The notes below the pieces were generated by a model. It was not told the origin of the DNA. It worked only from the letters and a program-made list of their open reading frames with translations, and did no database searches. A stretch of 64,000 nucleotides of DNA from Panaeolus papilionaceus (lineage: Eukaryota; Basidiomycota; Agaricomycetes; Agaricales). The stretch covers positions 434,001 to 498,000 of the forward strand of contig JADNRZ010000006.1 in assembly GCA_015501605.1 (NCBI GenBank), in the 5' to 3' direction. Below are positions 1 through 12,522 of this stretch, piece after piece (the stretch's first letter is position 1; every line of letters begins with the position of its first letter). The position numbers were made by a program, and so were the translations under genes.

Positions 1-1048
1 TTGAATGAAGCTATCGAACATCCAGCTGTACGAAAGAAGTTGTAGGAACGAGATAAAGAGGTGTAAGAAATGGAAGACGCTTACATCAAGCCGAGAAAGG
101 CCTTTTCCGCTTCATTGATACCTTCCTCTGCCTGCCACTTTGCCTTGCACCAGCTCAAGAAGGCTTCCAGAGTTTTCCAAGTTTCGATGCAGGGACGGCG
201 AGTAAGATCTCTATTCCAAATGGCATAGGTGAAGCAGACAAGAGCGTCAAGTAGTTCCAAACGAGCGATGAGACCACCATGTTTGTGGTAAGGAGAAGTG
301 GGTGGAGGGGGATCTGGCAATGGACGATACTCTCTGTGAGTTGGAGGATATGTTGACCAAAAACGTGCATCTCCTGAATATTTGAGTTTCCGGCCTGCTG
401 AATGATACCTGTCGTGTATTTCTTCGTGTACATGATGCGGAGGAGGCTTTCCCTTTCTAGGTCTACGTATAGGAACGTCGACGGTTGAGCCTCGCGGTTG
501 TGAAACTTGAGCTGCGGGCTCCTCTCTAACCTCGCCATCTTCGCATGGCTCTGAACGTGCCAAAGACTGTGAGGGTTGCATTTGTTGCTGTTGACGTTGG
601 GGTATTGATGGAGCAGGCTGATAATTAGACTGATGTGACTGCTGTTGTTGAGAAGAGGATGAATTTGAACGAGAGTAAGGGCGATCAGCAGTTGAGTTTG
701 TTCGAGAACGTTTCACAGCGTCTGGATCGGAGACCGAGTCTACTTTCCGCTTGATGCCGGGGACTGGTGAGGCGGAGCGAGATGCTGGTGGTGAAGGTGG
801 TAGATTTGGAGACAAAGGACGACCAAGGTCACCAATTAACTAGAAATCGAGTTGAATTTGAAATAATAGATAAGAAATAAAAGAGAATAATTACCTCTAG
901 ATTTCTAAGGAGTTGCTCCCTTGTGTATTTACTAATGCAAGTCAAGTTAGAAGATGAATTAAGAGAAAAGGAAAGCTGTATACCGTTTCCTAGACCTTGA
1001 TGAAGAGGACGACGATGATGAAGAGAATGATTTTGAGGCCGAAGCCAT
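1..1048 (-). CDS. Unknown nuclear-type protein, 5' part, runs off the left edge
   Basis: I do not recognise the family. Exons read on the minus strand are 1048..984, 931..895, 839..85 and 25..<1. All junctions are GT..AG and the phase holds throughout. The start ATG at 1048 opens a Ser-rich stretch followed by a basic patch (RSRKRKYTREQLL). Next comes about 130 residues of low-complexity Ser/Pro/Gln sequence with KRK and KRSR clusters that look like nuclear localisation signals. The last visible part is ordered, rich in Trp and Leu (LELLDALVCFTYAIWNRDL), and probably helical. The last intron (84..26) is inferred because the open frame would otherwise stop at once after a good GTAAGC donor, and reading resumes at 25 as IWMFDSF. 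The rest lies outside the window. Confidence 0.65.
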
Positions 1049-4000
1049 AGTTTGGGGCGGATGGTGGTGGGAAGAGGACAAGAGGATGGGATGGCGCGAA
1101 TGGCCAACGCAACAATGAATTCAGAACGAACGAATATGTCACAAACTAAATAGTAACGTTGTCACATTATAATAAATATAATAATCCAAAAAAGGTAATA
1201 GAACCCCCCTTTTTGTTATGCATAATTATTATTATTTCATTATCTCTCTATCCTTTCTTTCTATCTCTATCTCTATCCCTCTCTGTCTCTGTCTCTATAT
1301 CTCTAATAAACATGCATTCATCATACAATAACCTTGAAATAATTTAAAATTCATTTAAAGACTAACCAGCTGCTAACCATCAGGAACCAATCAACAAGGC
1401 CGGCACAAAATACCGAAGATCTGGTACAGAATCCAGATCTCACTCTCTCGCTCTCTCTTGTTAAAACCTCCTCTGTACATGCTTGAATCCTTTGTCGATT
1501 ATGAACAGCATAGAATTTTCAATCTCATTTCAACCTGCCCTTTAATAGTACAACTGCCCTATCACCATACATACCCCGGTCAACTTCAGTTAGGGGCTAA
1601 CACCTCATATATCTCAACAGTCCTTGCCTTTCCTCTCTTAGTAATAGTATACATAAAACTTTTAAATCATGCCCTATAGTGGTTCTCTTTTTTGCCCTTT
1701 TCCCAAACAGGTCACCACGGGGCGCATTCGGCCCACATACATCTCTCGCTTCCGTTCCATCCTCCTCCCTCTGGGAACGATATGTCCAACAGTAATATGC
1801 CAAAAAAATCAAACATTATATCCACGAGCTCTCTATGTAACCCGTTTAAATTCCTGTGCTTGTACTTCTGAATTTTTGTATCTTATTCCCACATTACCAT
1901 CGTCTCCAATCATTTCAACCTCCGAGTCACTGTCCCTAATAAACATCTCAGTGCGTTACTGCCTCGAGTCAATTACATTCTACTTGACTTAACCTCATAT
2001 TACTGCTGTAATTAACTGCAAATTCTGTACTGTACGGAATTTTTTACAAAATCTCCACGGAATGCATTCAAGGCCATGGGACCTCTTTCTCGGTGATCAT
2101 CTCAGTCCGGGGAGAAGCTACTGGACTGTTCGTTTGACATCTCACTGTAAGCTATTTCAGTTCCATTTGACATGACCCATTATTAATCCAATCCGTCTGT
2201 CTACCCACTTCTCCGTCTATCTACACAGCTCTTTACTCTAGCCAACCTTTCGTGTCAATTCAGAAAAGAAGGTTACTCAGTCGTACCGGTCACCTCCCGG
2301 CACTCTGGAGCCTTTAAACCCCAAATCCCATTGACCACAAGGTAAAAATTAGAATTCTATCGACTTAATCAACAAAACATCCGCGAGAGTTTACACAGAC
2401 TACAGCACAGAAAAACAGAGGTAACAACCGAGTCCACTATAATTTTAGTTCTCAACCTGAGGTCCCCCACTGAAACAACGCACATGCGGTTAACCCGTGC
2501 GGAAAAACTGCAAAAGTACCTTGTACCACCTGTTTCTCTTCAGGGTATTATTTAGCGATGAGGTACCTGCTCCACAATCTACACCCCATGCCTTTCCATG
2601 TGTTCAATCTAACCTTCTCTCCCCTCGTGCGTCCAAATGGCTTCATTTTTGCTTCAACTTTCCCATGCTTTCGCACCTCAAACCTGTAGTATTCGTTGGA
2701 CCTCTACCTCCGGCTAATAACGGTACTCTCTTCTATATCTACAAAACGTGCTTGGTGCCCACTTAATAGTCATAAATATAATCGCCACCGCAGGAGCGGT
2801 GCGTCGCCTCAAGTTAAGCGTTATCTTCTCGATTCAACAACCGATACATGCCTACTTGAACACCGGCGGCTGCATACTGCATGTTAACTCAGACTCGTCG
2901 AGTCGGGATAACCACTTCCCTACCACTGCTCGAGACGCCTTCTTTGTCTACCCTTAACCCTTGTCGATAGCCTCCCTCATCCCTTCCATGCTATCTACAA
3001 ACATTACCCTACCGATGATGTCGGTTTTAAGTCGGAGGGAGGATTATGAATTCCTTCCGTTAATCGATACTTTGTGGCTAGTTCTATTATCATGGCTCCT
3101 GCGTCTTTCGGAACTCAGCTCCCGTGTTCCCCCACTTAAAGCGGCTCGTAGACTTTAAACACTTGTATGAGGGCTGGGGCCCCCTCCAGCAGGGCACTTG
3201 GGAGTTGCATGACGTCCCCCGCAAAAACAGGGATACACATAACGCCTGGACAATCCAAGAATTAGAAGCGTCTGTCAAACTCTTTTCAATTCATTGAGAT
3301 GTTACATTCGAACACCATCCATTCCTAAATGTACATGGGCCCCTTTAAACTTCGGGAATATCCAGCCGGATAATTCAAAATGCTGCTCAAATCTCCAACC
3401 TGGGGTCGACGGGGGGTTAAATATACAAATACGCATGAGCGTGCGTTCTGGAGTGACATCGAAGGTACCCCCACAGCGGCGAGCTTACATAGACTCTCCA
3501 TCAGAGCCTTGTAGCCCCAGCAGCCGCTTGACGAAACCTAGTCCCCAGCCGCTAAGGTCATCGAAAGATATTATAATATTTTGCTGATCGATTCGAGCAG
3601 CGACCATCACTCGCCTTCACTTTTCTCACACCATCGCCCGCCTTCTCCTACAGGAAATGCTGCGCCAGAGATCTGTAAAACGCGTACTTTTAAAGCCTCC
3701 GCGCAAACATCACATTGAGCATACGGTTGCATACAGTAGTAAACCGACCCAGATGCAATTACGGCCAGTGCAGTACCGTACATGCATATACTTACTTGGT
3801 AACGAGCCCACGCAAATAGCTCGAGTGCCCGGTTACAGAGCTACATATTTGCTACCGAGCAAACAGGGAGGTACCAATCCGTGTATTTATCCCTCATCAA
3901 ATCAATTTGGGCACCTGGGGCTTCGCTTCATCTTTTCCAAATCACCGTTCGGTAAAATATGTTCAGCTGAATTCACGGATATGCGCACCCCTTGGGTTAT

Positions 4001-7000
4001 TAGCCAAGAGACGTATTGGGAAAGAAAAAAAAAGACCACTTTCGAAATTTAAAGACGGCCTGGATGAGACCTCGAAAAAAAAAGAAAAAATACAGATACT
4101 GTGGCAACGTTGCGTAGCAAGCCGCATCGTAATTGTAGCATCACGGGAGCCGACATTGCACATCAAAAAATGAATATGTCAAAAGTAAAATGATACTACA
4201 ATAAGATTGTCATTTCGCTGTCGGTCAAAGGTGCCTGCGTCAGATTGCAGTGATTTTGAATTGAAGTCGGTGATTGCTTGAACGGCGCGCGTGTCGGAGA
4301 ACGTTTACAGTACAAAGGGAGTGTGTGATTTTGTTAGTTCATGTCGAATGTATAAAAATCTCGTTCGCGCTGTGCATTTAATATGTTTGCAACGTTGACA
4401 ATTGGGACAGAAATCTACTGTGCATCATTTAGAGACGCTGATAAAGGAAATTTCGACAAGGGACATGTCTACAATTACTTTCTGCCTTTCTAGAATCGAT
4501 GTTAAAATTTAGGCGTTCGGAGGGGAAAGGGCGAGAGGTCTCTTTATCAAGTATAGGACAATAATTTACACTGACCGCCACCCCCCCCGTCGCGTGACAT
4601 TCTTGTCGGAATACAACGCTGAAAGCCTTTCAAAAACATCGGCGTTTCCACGCGAATCTCGGTCTTTTCAAGTCGTCGACTTCGACGGTATTTTTCGACT
4701 CTACTCTTCCACAGGAAATCGGCGGAATGGGATTCGAGCACACGGAAAACATAAAATAGCCTCATTTCAAGTACAAGATAAAAGAAACGGGAGAAAAAAC
4801 AGAGTTAACCGGCTTGCCACCTGAAGACAGGACCTCAGTCTCAAAAATTCAGATGAAGGCACAACCCTCTCTTGGTAGCCGTGCTGAAAACGGAAAACCT
4901 ACAAAACTGGGCCAACAAAGAACGGGCATGGGTTGATAATGATATCAGCGGCGTTTTGCACAGAGACCATTTTGAATGTGGGGAAATTGCATCGGAGGTT
5001 CGACAAAAGAGGTGATTGAGGGACAAAGGGGGTCCATCACCCGGACCTGAAACGCTCATTTAATTCTCCCGACTCAGGCGACTCCCTTTGCATTGGGAAA
5101 GTCAGGCAGGCAGCGTTTGACAGGTCAATGACACTCGGTACAACCCTGACTTCATAGATATAGATATAACCAATTAATGAGTGGTGGTATAATGGTAGGT
5201 TCAGGAATTATGGATACTCATTACGCACAACCAAGGTCGCGATGGACACCATGGCTCTACTAGACCGTAGATCACTGCGGTATCCAAGAGCGCCTAGTGA
5301 GTGTGGAACGCGCGCCATGAGCGATGCTAGCTCAATCCCGTATCGAAGGTGGGTCAAGACACGTTTAGAACTATTGTGCCTTGGAGTTGGCAACGTAAGG
5401 TCCTCTCCACCGTATTCTGCGCTGAACACCCTGATCCACTTCCCAGCCGCTGGCTACCGGTGACGATGACCCACACCATGACGTCCAATGGACGTGAATT
5501 TATTTCCCGTTTTCGAAAGAGAAGAAATGCGCAATGAAAGGTTTTGACAGATCGCGCACAAGTCCGAAACAATGGCTGTCCAGTCTGGTAAAGCGCAGAT
5601 GTCATGGAGGTTAAATAATGTTGCCGCCTGTGTATCAGCTTCGAAAATTCTCGCTCGACTCAAAATAGAACAACGTTACGGGAAATCGCGCGAATAGGCG
5701 GGGTAAGTCGTGGAAAGGTGACTTGGGTTGGCCAGCAAGCAGATAGGCTTGTTATCGAACGACTTGAGCGATGATACCTCGTTTTGTGAGTTATCCTCGA
5801 CCCGCCGGCGACTCGTCGGTTTCGACAAGGGATGTGTGCTGTCCAACGAGCTTCCTTGCCTCCATTCTTAGAAATGTAACACAAGAGGGCGTGAAGCAGG
5901 TGCCATAAGTGGGAGCGGAAAGATATGTGGACAGGCGTCACCGGGACTCGGTTTCGGCGGCAGAACGCAGACCAGAAATAAAAAGAAACCTAAGTATCAG
6001 ATTTGGAATCGGCACGAGGTTCAATCATGAATCATGAAAGCAAAGCATGAGCTAAACTGGGTGCGGGGGGAAGTTGAGTCAACCAATGATGCTACACGTT
6101 CCGCGTTGGTATGCATGGTCGACAGGAGAGGCCAGCAAGGCAAACAAACGGATATGTAGCTATCTACGAGGATAATGGTTTCCACAGTTAATTTACTGGA
6201 ACCGGTGACCAAGATGCTGGACTATGACGCTATGACCCGATAAAGATCGCCTTGTGTAGTGGTGAGCTTACATGGTTAACCTCGGTAGTGGAGGGCCGTC
6301 GTAGGGTGGGCTTCTGATAGCTTTAGGACCGCGGAGCAGAGTACGGGCAAGGGGACGACGGTCATGTTGGCGCGATGAGGGAAGGATGGGCGAATGAATG
6401 GGCCGGAAATTCTTTGGACTCGTTGACCAGAACCGTTCCAAGTTTAGCCATTCAGTGCACCAAACTTGAGAGGAACACATCATCATGTGAAGGACAACAT
6501 GACCTTTCGATGGGCTGGCACATTGTTGACTTGCCGCTAATTTCTTGGCGAACCAACTTTCAATTGACGAAGCCTGCCTCGAATAAATGTCCCTTCCAGT
6601 CTCTATAGTTTACTATGAGGCAAGCATTATTTTTTGGCCGTTCGTAAAAGGTGTTGCTTCAGCTTAATTTGTTCACTAAATCCGACTGAGAGCACGATCA
6701 CGTGTGAACTTTAGACAAGCACGTGGCTCTTATTGACAACGCGACTAATTCAAGGCTGTGGCACTTAAAGACGCGTTTTAACAAAAGTGCTGTTAAATAA
6801 CGTTAATTGGTTTCTAATGCAATTCAGAGTATACAAACAGCTATTGCGACATAGGTAAATAGAAATTACAACAGAACAAATTCACAGTGGGGCATATACA
6901 CAACGATGACAGTGACATAGTAGTTGGTGGTGGATCGATGGAGCAGAGAATTCAAGACTACAAAAGCTAGAGCGGCAGTCCCAATGACAAAATTACGTGA

Positions 7001-7146
7001 AGGAGAATAGTAAGATAGAAATATGTTTAAATATGAACCAAGAAACCGATCCGCAGATGAATGAGAGGGAAGCAGATGAGACAGATGGAATGATGAGAAA
7101 AGGAGATAGTGTACAAATTTTTGGGTTCTTCAGTTGTTTCCTTCGT
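1049..7146. other. 6.1-kb stretch with no recognisable gene
   Basis: Open frames here are short (at most about 130 codons), lie on both strands, show no known motif and cannot be chained through GT..AG introns into anything I recognise. The stretch holds a pyrimidine microsatellite near 1.25 kb and A-runs near 4.03 and 4.08 kb. It may contain worn-out transposon sequence or lineage-specific genes that I cannot see by eye. Confidence 0.5.
1239..1305. repeat. Pyrimidine microsatellite (TCTCTA/TCTG)
   Basis: About 65 bases of almost pure C/T with a TCTCTA-like and TCTG period, just upstream of the divergent left-edge gene. Confidence 0.7.
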
Positions 7147-8579
7147 TTAGGCCATTATTTTCCGTGACTTCGTTCTTATTCGTGAAGGCCTCGTAGATAA
7201 CTCTAGTGCTGGTGTAGATGTCCGCGATGAGGGCGTCTCGCTGCGTTGAGCACTGTGCTTCTGTGCTTTGGATGCCCGACCACGGGTAACCATCCCTTCA
7301 GTCTCGATTAACTGTGGTTCGACGTCATAGGCCGAATCTTGATCTTCCCTAAAGGCATCCAACTTGCGCTTTTTGGGGGAAGGCGGTTCCTCGACGGTGG
7401 TTTCTGCAGAGGAGACGGAGGCAGATCGTCGGTGATGTGGAGATTGGGAATTTTCATCCACGAGCGTATCCAAAGAGTCTTGTGAGATGGAACGAGTACG
7501 AGAATGAGATGAAGCGAGGTCGGACTGCACTGTCGATTGCAATGGGGGCAATTGAGGTAGATGGACATCTTGAATCGGGGGAGATGATGTTACTGGTACA
7601 AGGGTAGGAGAGAGACGAGGGGAAGCTGAACGTTTTGAGATTGAATTGGCGGTCTTCTTTTCCGTAGAATCGAGCTGGGAATTTGCACTGGAAGAAGCAA
7701 CTTCGCGATTTTGAACAATGCGCTTAGGTCGTACGACAGCGGGAACGAGTTGGATCTCTTTTCTGCCCTTCCGAGCACGCTTTGTTGGTGGTTCTCCTTC
7801 ATCGATAAGGTTAAAGAAATCGTTAATGTCTTGGTCTATTCTGTCACCACTGCTACGGAGGGCACGCTTCCTCGTTTGGTTGGGGGAGGAAGATGTTGGG
7901 TACCATTGATTTCCGAGAAAAACGTATTGAAACTTTTCTTGTCTAGAGAGTATAATGGCTCTGTATTCACGTTCGCCAATCCATGGGACATGGGTCTTGA
8001 TGAGCTTTGGTTTATGCACTAAGAAGGTGGATCACAAACAACGAGGTGGTTGAGAAGGGTGAAAGAATCGAGGATGGATGTTCACTCACAAGCAATCCTA
8101 TTAACAAGAGGTGCACTGCTGTTTATAGACTTTGGCCCCCAGAAGAGCCAGTGAAGTGCATCATCGGGTGTCTGTAGAACACTGAGGGCGGCGAGTGTGT
8201 AGACGATCTCGGAAGGTGCGGAGATGAGCCTACGACTATCCCTAAGTTGAGCAAGATATTCCTGAACAGGGGGCCATTCAGCAGAGTAAAGGATATCATC
8301 ATCCTGCTCCCAAACACCTGGTTCTCTCTCTACTGGTTTGGAGGGGGGTAAGTGTGGAGGCGGACTGGGCATTTGTGATGGTGGTGGTGGTGGTGGTGGT
8401 GTGGTAGAGACCAATGGAATGTGGTAGGATGTTGAAGGCGACTGTAAAGGTTCTGAACGAGCATCGGAGGTTGAATAAGTCCAGCGAGTAAAAGTAGACT
8501 CTTGTTTAGAGGATACTTGTTTGTTGGATTCTTGTGGACTTGGATTGGGGCGTGGTTGGGGGATTGTGTGTCGCTGCAT
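7147..8579 (-). CDS. Unknown protein, 453 aa, disordered with an ordered centre
   Basis: Two exons, 8579..8090 and 8018..7147, joined by a 71-nt intron with a GTGAGT donor. They give 453 residues. An upstream in-frame ATG exists at 8618, but the one at 8579 (MQRHTIPQ) seems more natural. The first 90 residues are Pro/Ser-rich with a run of seven prolines. Residues of about 100-205 look folded (WPPVQEYLAQL, HWLFWGPKSI, HVPWIGEREYRAII, FQYVFLGNQWYP) and span the splice junction, which supports the model. The C-terminal half is low complexity with basic clusters (PPTKRARKGRK, SPKKRKLD) typical of nuclear proteins. I do not recognise the family. Confidence 0.7.
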
Positions 8580-9242
8580 GGATGTAATATAAATGATACG
8601 AATGATTGGGTTATTCAATAGATTTATTTAAATTTATTGAGAAATGCTGAGGGATTGTGTGTCGATTGACAGTGGATGCTGAGAAAGAGTGTACTGGGAG
8701 ATTTAAACAAGCTCAGGTGGGTGTCGACCTCTCTCTCCTCTTGACAGGCGCACTTTCCTTTTTCAGACAATCACTTTCGCCCTTTGTAAATCTCCTATTC
8801 TCTTTATTATTTCTTCAAGCGCCTTTATTTATTTTGTTTTTTATAAAGTTTTATTTCTTTTCTTTGAGCTCCATGTCTTTTTCCTTTTCTTGTTTCGTTG
8901 ACTATCACGTCAACTGTACATGATCTCCCTCTCGGGACAATCTAATCTGGCAGTCCAGGAACAGTAATTAATGCGAGAATATCCTTTCATCCTAGTACTA
9001 TCCTTTGTTTTTATCTTCAAAACTCATACTTAGGTCAAAGGGCCTTTGGAGAACTAGAACCTCGCTTAATTCGAACCTTCCATCATCCACGGTATGGCCT
9101 CGTGTCTTCTCATCACAACTTCCACTTTCCCATCTCGTTTCTGTTTCGGACGAGACGCCAATCAGATCAGACTACTTGCATACACGCTCTCTCTATACAT
9201 CATCCATTCAGGTATATATCTTCAAATTCACGTCCATGAGGC
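8580..9242. other. Intergenic, no gene seen
   Basis: Upstream region of the 453-aa protein gene and downstream region of the Ten1-like gene. T-rich, with only short open frames of no known similarity. Confidence 0.5.
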
Positions 9243-9809
9243 CTATAGTTCTTCCTTGGTTTTCTCCTCTTCTTCAACCGTAGCATTCCACACCTTGAGG
9301 TCCAGGTCATCCACCTTTGTTGCAAGAAACGCTCGCAGCACCAATTTTTCTCTCATCTGTAATCCTGATCCACGTCCGGGTACCATCGATTTGGGGATAT
9401 CTCCCTAAAGCACGCAAAGTAGGCTTAGCCCATTTCTTTACCATCGAATAAATGCATTATCGCGTACAATAACACGCTCGATGCGACCAATCAGCATCAC
9501 CTTGCTCAGCTTTTCGGTTGCCCATAACCCTGCCCGTTCATCAAGCGCCAACGATATGTCAACCAACAAGCCGTGACTTTCATCGATTAATAACACCACT
9601 CCATCTTGAGCATCATACGATAGCACTCTGTTTATTTTTTTTCAAAAAATTTTTTTTGTAGATAAAAAAAATTGTCAGAGATTAATTCAGAGATTTGTTC
9701 CTGGTGAGATGAAACCACACCTCCCCACTACTCGAATCTTTTCTCCTTCTAGTGATTCGTCAACCTTACTCAGTCGCACCCTCCTTGCAACCTCGGTTTG
9801 TTGGGGCAT
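9243..9809 (-). CDS. TEN1: Ten1-like subunit of the telomeric CST complex
   Basis: Exons 9809..9721, 9627..9468 and 9404..9243 give 136 residues, close to the size of known Ten1 proteins (about 120-150). Ten1 is the smallest subunit of the CST (Cdc13/Ctc1-Stn1-Ten1) complex, which binds single-stranded telomeric DNA and controls C-strand fill-in. The protein reads as a single OB fold: a first strand (KIRVVGRVLSYDAQ), a second (GVVLLIDESHGLLVDISLAL), then KVMLIGRIERV, and a C-terminal helix after LVLRAFLATKVDDLDL. The pattern SYDxxxxxxLLxxxxxxLLVDxSL is what I know from fungal Ten1. The first intron (9720..9628) holds a poly-A/T run and is longer than most here. The assignment rests on pattern memory; a profile search would settle it. 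Confidence 0.72.
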
Positions 9810-10105
9810 TTGAAGGGAAATCAAAGCAAGAAAGATGAATTTCATCTACGCTCTATGTTTTTCATATAAATAGAACTACGTCAACGTCATTCACATTTCG
9901 GAACGCGCCGACGCTCTCATAACTTTAAACTCCGCGAATATCAATCCTGTTACGTCAAGGGCGACAGGGTAAGCTTTGTATGTAACTAAAATCAAGTGAA
10001 GGATAACAAAGCACCCAATCCGTAGTTCTGTCGACAGGTCAAATCAAATAGGGGAATTAATACAAAATATATAACATAGAGCGACTGTTCCACCGTTAAA
10101 TATTA

Positions 10106-11472
10106 TTATTTAGACTTTTTCGTTGCCTTCGCCGGTGTTCGTTTCTTGGACTTGCGTTCTGCGTCTCGGAGCGTCACCCTCACACCGCTCAGTGCCAATG
10201 CCTAAATCGACGTCCCAGCCGCTCCCATCAGAATTGCGCAATATAAAACAGATGTACACACACACCTTTGTTAATGCAGTGGACGGTTCCAACCCAGGAA
10301 ATTCCCTTGTTGAATACACCTTGAACGAACCCCCATATAACTCCGCTAGCACCGGCGAATGGGGACTGTCGCCCACTGTTGAACACACGTCGAACGCCCG
10401 ATAACGAAGGATGAATACACCTTCCCGCTGCACCGCTAAATCCTAGAAACACCGCTGATAGTTAGTAATATATCCCAGCGTCCTTCAGCCTAATTCCTGG
10501 CTACTCGAGTATCTTGCAACTCGAGAAGCAAATTTTCGAAACACCCATTCCGTGCCTTTGTGTTGCTACGAGCCCCAAGACCAGAAAAATGGCAACAAAT
10601 ACTCACACAAAACACAAAAACGAGTAAATTTCTGCCTTCGAATTCCACAAAGGTAGGCTCAACGTACTTTTCGCCCACCAGGGCCGGGGTGAGTTTGGAA
10701 GACTCAGTCACTAGATGTGTGCCCCTCTGGTGTACAACGTCTGGCGGCATACTCGAGGGATGAAGATGTCCCAGCATGAGCTGTCGTCGCGGAATCTGAA
10801 ACGGCGAAATAGGTGTTTGTGGTCCGTTAATATCAAAGCTCGTGTACGGGTGGAGTGGAAAATAGGTGAGCGTGCTGGAGGGAGAAGAGGACGAGGCCTC
10901 AGGTTGACCAGCGGGACTGTCATGGCGGTAGGACGAAGGTGATGCTGACGGTGGTGATTGGGAAGGAGTAGAAGACTGCGCCTCGTAGGCTGAATCTGGC
11001 ATAGGAAACAAGTCAACGCTGCACATGAGTCCGATATTTTGCACCGTCCTGCAAGATGGTTATATCAGCCATGTGCATGAGTCAGCGAAACGTGTTGCGA
11101 GGGAACTCACTGGTATGAAAGCTCTGTTTCCCAAACATTTCCGTCCTTTGTGTGCACTTCGAACAGTCGGAGGAGCACCGTTGGCGGTGGGTCCAATGGC
11201 CGTCGATCAACCTTGGCATACCTGGAAAAAAAGCGCACGACGGTCAACTCTAAACCCTCCCTGACACAGTGGGATAACGGGATCAACGGAAGCACTTACT
11301 TCCTCCCGGAATCTGCCTTCTGCAGTTCCTCGAGTACAAAGCGAACAGTCCTCTTAGCGAACTGTCCGGTACCGAAAGTCACTGGCTCACCAATCGTAGG
11401 CGCCCTAGGTGAGAACGAGGAGTGATCATGCCCAGTGTTCTGGCGGTGATAGGGACCAAACGTTAAATCCAT
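10106..11472 (-). CDS. Velvet-domain transcription regulator
   Basis: Five exons (11472..11300, 11221..11111, 11048..10607, 10442..10266, 10201..10106) give 332 residues. Velvet proteins (VeA, VelB, VosA, VelC) are fungal DNA-binding regulators of development, sporulation and secondary metabolism, shuttling between cytosol and nucleus as dimers. The N-terminal half of the domain is clear (QFAKRTVRFVLEELQKAD, VDRRPLDPPPTVLLRLFEV, IGLMCSVDLFP). The C-terminal half follows about 100 residues later (FEGRNLLVFVF, VFILRYRAFDV, ELYGGSFKVYS, REFPGLEPSTALTK). The interrupting Ser/Pro-rich segment recalls the split domain of VelB, but the class is not certain. The protein ends in a Lys-rich tail. The last exon is phase-locked to GVRVTLRDAERK, the usual velvet ending. 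Confidence 0.92.
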
Positions 11473-12522
11473 GAGAAAGATCTCCGATATTCAACGTCAC
11501 AACAGATACGAAAAAAAAAAGCCTAGCAACCTCCAACAATATGGTTCGAATGTCGTTCCGTCGCTCAACTGTCTCGTAGCCTCCCAGAAGAGAAAATTAG
11601 AAAGTGAGAGGATATATGCAGGTATTCACCCAGTCAGCACAGGTTCACCCTCATATACTAAAATCCTACTCCTTGCTTAATGTTTACTGTCACTGTCCCC
11701 CACACCTGGTTCACGACTTGCTCCGGTTGGTGCAGCTGCGTTTTCATTTAGATAAACTCGAAAAATGAGATCTCTGGAGGGCAGGATCGCGGACATTCTA
11801 TCGTATCCAACGTGTTATAAGCTTAACTTGATTTAATCTTCCGGTCCGTATCCTTTTCCATGGTGTTGGAAAAGAACCAGCTAAAGCACATCGAGTAACC
11901 TCCAAGCACGAGTCCATATCTTGTCCCATTGGCCTAACGGATCTTGCAAAGCCTTCGGACATCGGATACGATCCCTTTCACTAGACAAATTGAAAGCAAT
12001 GAGTAGGGATAGCAAAATGTAATATATAGAAATCGAAATTCCCCGTTTTACCTATATCAAGGGGCACGTGCATTGAACCTATCCCATAACCAAAACTTGA
12101 CAGGATATGCACCTAGGAAGTAAATATCATGAAATGACAGGCCGAAGAAAGGTGAAACATCGGTGCCAGAGTAGCTTTCAGTCGTCATAGGATACTTGGC
12201 CTCATTTCATTATGTACTTACCTTTCAGCAGGTTTTGAAAGCTTATGGGCTTGGAGCACAGATAAAAGTCGATCTGTGATAGCCTTTTCATGTGCATGAC
12301 GTGCATCCAGGGTTTATCATGATGGAATCATCTCGTAAGGAGCACATATCAGGACAGAAAAAAGTCGGAATACAGCAGATGGCCTAATAATAGCATTAGC
12401 ACCTTCATTAACGAAAGAAACGATGGGGAACACACACTAATACAATTCAGATGTTGGATGAGATTTGATACACCACTGACAAAAATATGACATGAAAGGA
12501 TTTTACAGGGCTTTGCGTCATG
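11473..12522. other. Intergenic, no gene resolved
   Basis: Upstream region of the velvet gene and downstream region of the F-box gene, 1.05 kb. A few short open frames are present, none with recognisable similarity. Confidence 0.5.

Noticed and set aside
3657..4052. 131-codon frame in the gene-poor block
   Set aside because: Composition and lack of motifs look like chance; neighbouring frames do not join to it.
5178..5250. tRNA-like start GTGGTATAATGGTAG
   Set aside because: No matching acceptor stem or T-arm downstream, so no cloverleaf can be drawn.
11925..12000. Box-A-like TTGGCCTAACGGA
   Set aside because: No complementary 3' acceptor strand and no proper B box; not a tRNA.
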